From Scytalidium lignicola (lineage: Eukaryota > Ascomycota > Leotiomycetes): DNA of 10,598 nt. Positions 6,645 through 10,598 of the stretch are shown piece after piece. The translations under genes and the position numbers were made by a program. The notes beneath the pieces were generated by a model. The model was not told the DNA's origin, made no database searches, and saw only the letters and a list, made by a program, of their open reading frames with translations. The DNA lies in the NCBI GenBank assembly GCA_002812745.2, contig NCSJ02000656.1:1-10598 (forward strand). Reading direction: 5' to 3'. Within the stretch, counting starts at the first letter, position 1, and each line of letters starts with the position of its first letter.

Positions 6645-7599
6645 TCAGAAGATAACTTTGAAGAAGATTAAAGTAAGGATTAAACTATTAAGGAAACTAA
6701 TATTCAAAGAAGAATATTAAAAGAAGTTGTTATATTATCAAAGTAACTTATTAAGTTAACAAAAGAATCAATTGTTAAAGAATTGTCAAGAGTTATAAAA
6801 AAGAAGTTAATACCTTTATTATTTAAACTTGACTTAAAATTAATTTTAATATTAAGAGNTTTTTAGTTTAGACTTTGATCTAGACTCTAAACTAAAGAGT
6901 AATGTTAAACAAATTCTAATAACAATATCCTAAGAAGTTAAAATCATTAGGCTAAACTTGTTTTATAAGGATAAAAAGAAATTAAAAGTATATCTTGCTT
7001 AGATAAGAACTTATTTAATGTTAAATGATTATTTATTACCTAAAGACATATATAAAGTTCTGTAAGTATCAACATACTTGAGAAAAGTAGTTAAAATGTA
7101 ATTTTNAACCTTTTAAAGATGAATAGTTCATGATAAACAAAGAAATAATAAACTAAGGAGTAACTAACATCATTATAAGTTAGGTTAACTATATAAGAGA
7201 ACTTAAATGCTTATATAAGGATGTTGATGNAAAAAAGGAATATTAAAAGATAATTAGCCTATTTCAAACAAATTAAGAGTTTAGTGAATATATAATACTT
7301 TATCATTAATATACAATATCAGTTAATTAAGGAGAAGAAGTATATATACATTAGTTTAAGACTGGTTTAAAAGATTTTATTAAAGAAGAATTATATTAAC
7401 AACTTATGGTTAAGACATTCAATGCTCTTGTTAATCTGTTTATTAAGATTAAGAATAAGTAATATAAGATAATCTTGGACAAGAAGAGTAAATCTTACTT
7501 TAACAGAAAAAAGACTAATAAAAAGAAGGATTGTGAAGACTTTATAAAGTTAAATGTCATGAGAAAAAGAAAGACTTTTAAAGGAAAAGGAAAAAAATA

Positions 7600-7650
7600 C
7601 TTTAAAGGAAAAAGTNAAAAAAGGGAATTCCTTTGGAATTTCCTTTAAAG
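7600..7650. repeat. 12 bp perfect inverted repeat with 27 bp spacer
   Basis: CTTTAAAGGAAA (7600-7611) pairs with TTTCCTTTAAAG (7639-7650). The spacer contains the palindrome GGAATTCC (7624-7631). It lies in the Lys/Gly-rich Gag stretch just before the zinc knuckle, where repeated AAAGGAAA codons could produce it by chance. Confidence 0.5.
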
Positions 7651-7740
7651 AACTTGATAAGAGAAGAAAAAACAAGTTATATTTTAAATGCAGACTTCTT
7701 AGATATATAGTAAATACTTATAAGAAGGACAACAAGTTGA

Positions 7741-9040
7741 GTTTGTTAATTAAAGTTAAAGTTATAAGAATCCTGAGAATTATAAATATTTTATCTATAT
7801 CCTTAGAGGAAGAGGACTTTGAGGAAGAGAAAGGAAACTCTTTAAAAAAAAGGAGTTTACCAAGACTTAGTAATTATACTATATTATATTATTGAAACTA
7901 ATGTAGATAAGATAGTAATAATAAGAATCCTTAAGATAAACTTTATGCTTATGATAAGAACTTGACAGGTAAGATACTCTTAAGATGATAATCAAGTTAA
8001 GAATTAGAACAAATGAAGATTAATTCTAGAAGTTAATAGAATCTGGATGATTATTCTAATAAACTTCAAGGTTATACTAATAAAAATATATCTTGTTTTT
8101 AAAAAAGTATTAATCTTAAGATATTATTTAATAATTAGCATAAGAGGATTAAGAGGATAGGAAATCCTAGACAAAAGTCAACTTTATTAAATTATATAAT
8201 AAGAAAAAGTAATTGTTAAAGAATAAAAACTTAATCTTAAGGATCTTGTTCTAGTTTATAAGATTAACCTTCAAAGTATTATTATNAAAAAAAATATATA
8301 AGNTTTTTTTACTAATAAAAAGAACTTGAATATAAAATGACTTTGACTAAATGCTTAAAGATGCTTAGATAATAATAAAAGAAGGTTTAAGCTATGTTGT
8401 ATAAGGATAATATAACTTATAAAGAGAAAGTTATTTAATGATAACTTTTTAATAAGATTAAGCAAAAGCAAAAACATAATATAAAGAAATCTAAAGTTTA
8501 AGAAAATCAGTAGAGTAACTACTTGAAGCTGAATAATACTATACTTAATAAGGACAAAGGGAACTGGTTAAGGTTATAATTGAACAAGTTGACTAAGATG
8601 TAAAAGCTTTGTATATAATTAATGAATTAGAGGAAGATTTATTATCTTTAAAAGTACTCATTATATTATTAAGGAAAGATAAACTAATATATAAAATTGA
8701 TCAACAGTTTAACCAAGAAGTAATAATATATCCTCTGAATTTTACAAGGAGAATTTCTAAGGAAAATAACANTTTTTATTATTAAAATAAAGAAATACTT
8801 TGAAAATAAAATAACAGAATAAGTATAAGATACTAGAGTATTTATAAATGACAAAAGCTTTAATAGACTAAGATTAAAAAACCTTAGTAAAAGATATAAA
8901 GTATTATTTGAAGAATTATAAGAAAATGTTGAAGATCTAGAAATTAAAGATGATATGTTAGTTAACAATGTTAGAAATGTTAATCTTTACTTTATAAACA
9001 ATGAAGGATCATTATACATAAATATAAAACTATATNAAAA
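7741..9040 (+). other. Element C: long linker between zinc knuckle and protease
   Basis: About 1.3 kb of decayed plus-strand coding lies between the knuckle and the protease motif. It is A/G-rich and readable through stops, for example SISLEEEDFEEEKGNSLKKR at 7790-7850 (acidic then basic) and TLTKCLKMLR followed by Gln/Lys-rich sequence from about 8343. I recognise no domain here. It probably holds the Gag C-terminus and the Pol N-terminus, with the Gag/Pol boundary somewhere inside. Ns at 8286, 8303, 8772 and 9036 add uncertainty. The minus-strand ORF at 8684-8968 is a shadow. Confidence 0.55.
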
Positions 9041-10598
9041 AGTTAATAAGGGCTTTGATTAACTTAAGAGTTAAAAGAAACTTTATTAATGAATAAGTTG
9101 TAAAATGACTTAAACTCAGTATAAAAGTTAAAGACAATAGTTATCTAATATTATTAGTAAATGGTATTAAGGTTCAGAAGTATGTTGACATTTAAACTTG
9201 AAACTTAAATATAAGGATTAGCAAAAGTTACTAAGAAAGTATATCTTTTAATATTATAAGGTTAAGAACATATCAAGTTATATTAAGAATCAAATAGATA
9301 AGAAAGAATAATCTAATAATTGATTAGAGAACAAATATGATTACCTTCTTAGAAGATGAGCAAAATTCAATGTCCTTAGAAGTTATTTATGTTGATGAAA
9401 TTATAAAACATATTCTTAATGAATACTATAAATAGTTAGAGCTATTCATTAAAAGACTTGATAATTTAACTTTACCTAAGTACAAACTATAAGATTATAA
9501 GATAAAGCTTAAAAAGAGGTTTAGACTAACTTATAGACTAATTTATCAAATAACTTTTGCTAAGGATAAGATAACAAAGAAATAATTATTTAAGAAGATA
9601 ATGTTAAAAGGTTTGTACAAAGAAAGTTATAATAAAGTTAGAGTATTATTACATTATACAAAGAAAGAAGATAATCTATTAAGATGACCTTGTGATAATT
9701 ATAAACACTTGAATAGTAAAACTGAAAAAGACTAATACCCCTTATTATTAATAAATTCAATAATGGACAAGTTGAAGGAAGTTGTTATATTTATCAAACT
9801 AGACTTATAATCAACATTTAATCTAATTAGGATTAAAAGAAGTAATAAGTAAAAAGTTGTTATTTGAATAAAATATGAATTATTTAAGTTATTAGTTATG
9901 ATGTTTAGTATAATTAATACTTTAGTAATATAACAAAGAATAATAAACTGAATATTGAAAAAATATTTAAAGAAATTCATAATAATATATTTTGATAATA
10001 TAATTATTTACTTGAAGAGTATTAAAGAATATAAAGAGTATATTAAGCTTATTCTACAAGTGTTATAAAAGGTAAGATTATATTGTAAACTGGTGAAATA
10101 TGAATTTCATAAAGAATAAATTCAGTTCTTAGGATATTGTATTTCTAAAGAAAGGATAAAAACTCTTGATAATAAGATTCAGTTAATCAAGGAATAAGAA
10201 TTACTTAAGACAATTAAGTAATTATAAAGTTTCTTAAAGTTAATTAATTATTATTAAAGATTCATAAAAGACTATTTTAAAATTTTTGTATTATTGATTA
10301 AACTCATAAAGAAGGATTAAACTTACAAGTAGAATGATATTATAAAGGAAGTATTTTAAAGTATTAAGGATACTTTTATAAAAGGAAGTTTTTTAAGAAT
10401 TTTTAATTTAGAAAAGGGAATAAGAATTAAAACNAATGCTTTAAATATAATATTAAGAGTTGTATTATTATAATTATAATAGATTAGTAAATAACATTAC
10501 CAAGTACTATTAACATTCTAGTCAAGAAAGCTGAACATTATAAAAAGAAATTATTAGACATTAAATAAAAAAGATGTTAGTTATCATAAAAGCTTTAA
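9040..10598 (+). pseudogene. Element C: decayed Gypsy pol, protease to RNase H (cut by edge)
   Basis: Protease: the active-site D-S-G-A reads N-L-R-V at 9061-9072, in L-I-[x4]-K-R-N-F-I-N-E. After it come VKVQ-like and ILRIK-stop-IRKNNLIID (the G-I-x-W-L-x-x-H-N-P region). Reverse transcriptase: LPKYKL near 9470, RFRLTYRLIYQIT, LLHYTKKEDNLLR, YPLLLINSIMDKL, motif A KLDL-stop-STFN with Asp at 9802-9804, motif C Y-F-D-N at 9988-9999 (second Asp now Asn), then LYCKLVKYEFHKE and IQFLGYCISKE. RNase H/connection: FLKLINYY-stop-RFIKDYF from 10231, IRIKTNALNI near 10425 (D-A-S lost) and SRKLNIIKRNY from about 10515. From 9040 to about 10540 one frame holds without indel; a single-base shift follows at an A run. 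The enzyme would copy element RNA into DNA; this copy cannot. It is the same gene type as element A's pol but is cut off before integrase. Confidence 0.9.

Larger units (their letters stand above)
6543..7740 (+). pseudogene. Element C: decayed Gypsy Gag with zinc knuckle
   Basis: This is the Gag (capsid and nucleocapsid) relic downstream of LTR2. It opens with an acidic, repetitive segment: EQQLEEGFEESFKEEFEERF from 6564, with no ATG in frame; ATA codons at 6543 and 6549 are candidate lost starts. The capsid-like core contains FYKDKKKLKVYLA, IRTYLMLNDYLLPKD and STYLRKVVKM (7069-7098), which follow the F-x-G-D-x-x-K-L and Y-L-x-G-x-A-x-x-W signatures. The end of the capsid reads DFIKLNVMRKRK (7538-7573), fitting the P-M-E-L-D-A motif. 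The zinc knuckle at 7680-7721 reads Y-FK-C-RLLR-Y-IVNT-Y, i.e. C-x2-C-x4-H-x4-C with two Cys and the His turned into Tyr by TG->TA and CA->TA changes. Frame breaks sit near Ns at 6859, 7106, 7230 and 7616. The two unbroken blocks and the intact spacing make the family call firm. Confidence 0.82.

Noticed and set aside
7600..7650. Transcription terminator from the 12 bp inverted repeat
   Set aside because: It lies within Gag coding before the zinc knuckle in a fungal element. A bacterial-type terminator makes no sense there, and repeated Lys/Gly codons explain the repeat.
8684..8968. Minus-strand ORF of 94 codons
   Set aside because: It is opposite element C's plus-strand coding linker. Its translation is a Leu/Ser/Tyr-rich string with an N inside and no domain, as expected from the complement of Lys/Glu-rich coding.
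9732..9980. Minus-strand ORF of 82 codons, hydrophobic
   Set aside because: It is exactly antisense to the reverse transcriptase between motifs A and C. Its apparent membrane character comes from complementing A-rich codons.
1..10598. Genome of a naturally A+T-rich protist, or mitochondrial DNA
   Set aside because: Chromodomain Gypsy elements with LTRs are nuclear. Stops at Gln/Arg/Trp sites and transition-only LTR differences fit RIP-type decay better than a biased but functional genome.

Overview
This window is a graveyard of fungal LTR retrotransposons. It is very A+T-rich by eye and TpA is everywhere. CpG is almost absent outside one ~100 bp island. Long reading frames can be followed only by reading through TAA, TAG and TGA codons that sit where Gln, Arg or Trp would be expected. 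Catalytic residues are lost by G->A and C->T changes (Asp->Asn, Glu->Lys, Cys->Tyr, His->Tyr). Together these point to repeat-induced point mutation (RIP) in an A+T-rich compartment of a filamentous ascomycete (Pezizomycotina). The species cannot be named from this sequence. No intact host gene, tRNA, rRNA or CRISPR array was seen.

Layout, left to right. (1) 1-1499: 3' end of a plus-strand Ty3/Gypsy chromovirus, called B here: integrase C-terminus and chromodomain, then an antisense coding relic, a polypurine tract and the 3' LTR (LTR1). (2) 1500-4310: 3' part of a second chromovirus, A. It resumes in mid-RNase H on the base after LTR1, then gives integrase, GPY/F region, chromodomain, a related antisense relic, polypurine tract and 3' LTR of another family (LTR3). 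B therefore lies inside A. (3) 4311-6143: minus-strand Gag of a fungal Ty1/Copia-type element, carrying a 3 x 45 bp tandem repeat, with a compact G+C/CpG-rich hairpin island at 4391-4496. (4) 6144-10598: 5' part of a third chromovirus, C: 5' LTR (LTR2, same family as LTR1), Gag with zinc knuckle, a long linker, protease, reverse transcriptase and the start of RNase H, cut by the window edge.

Nothing here is likely to make a working protein. The most interesting points are the homologous antisense ORFs in the same place (between chromodomain and 3' LTR) in two elements with different LTRs, and the CpG-rich inverted-repeat island that escaped the mutation seen all around it. There are 23 N calls, almost all next to A or T runs, so some apparent frameshifts are probably sequencing uncertainty.
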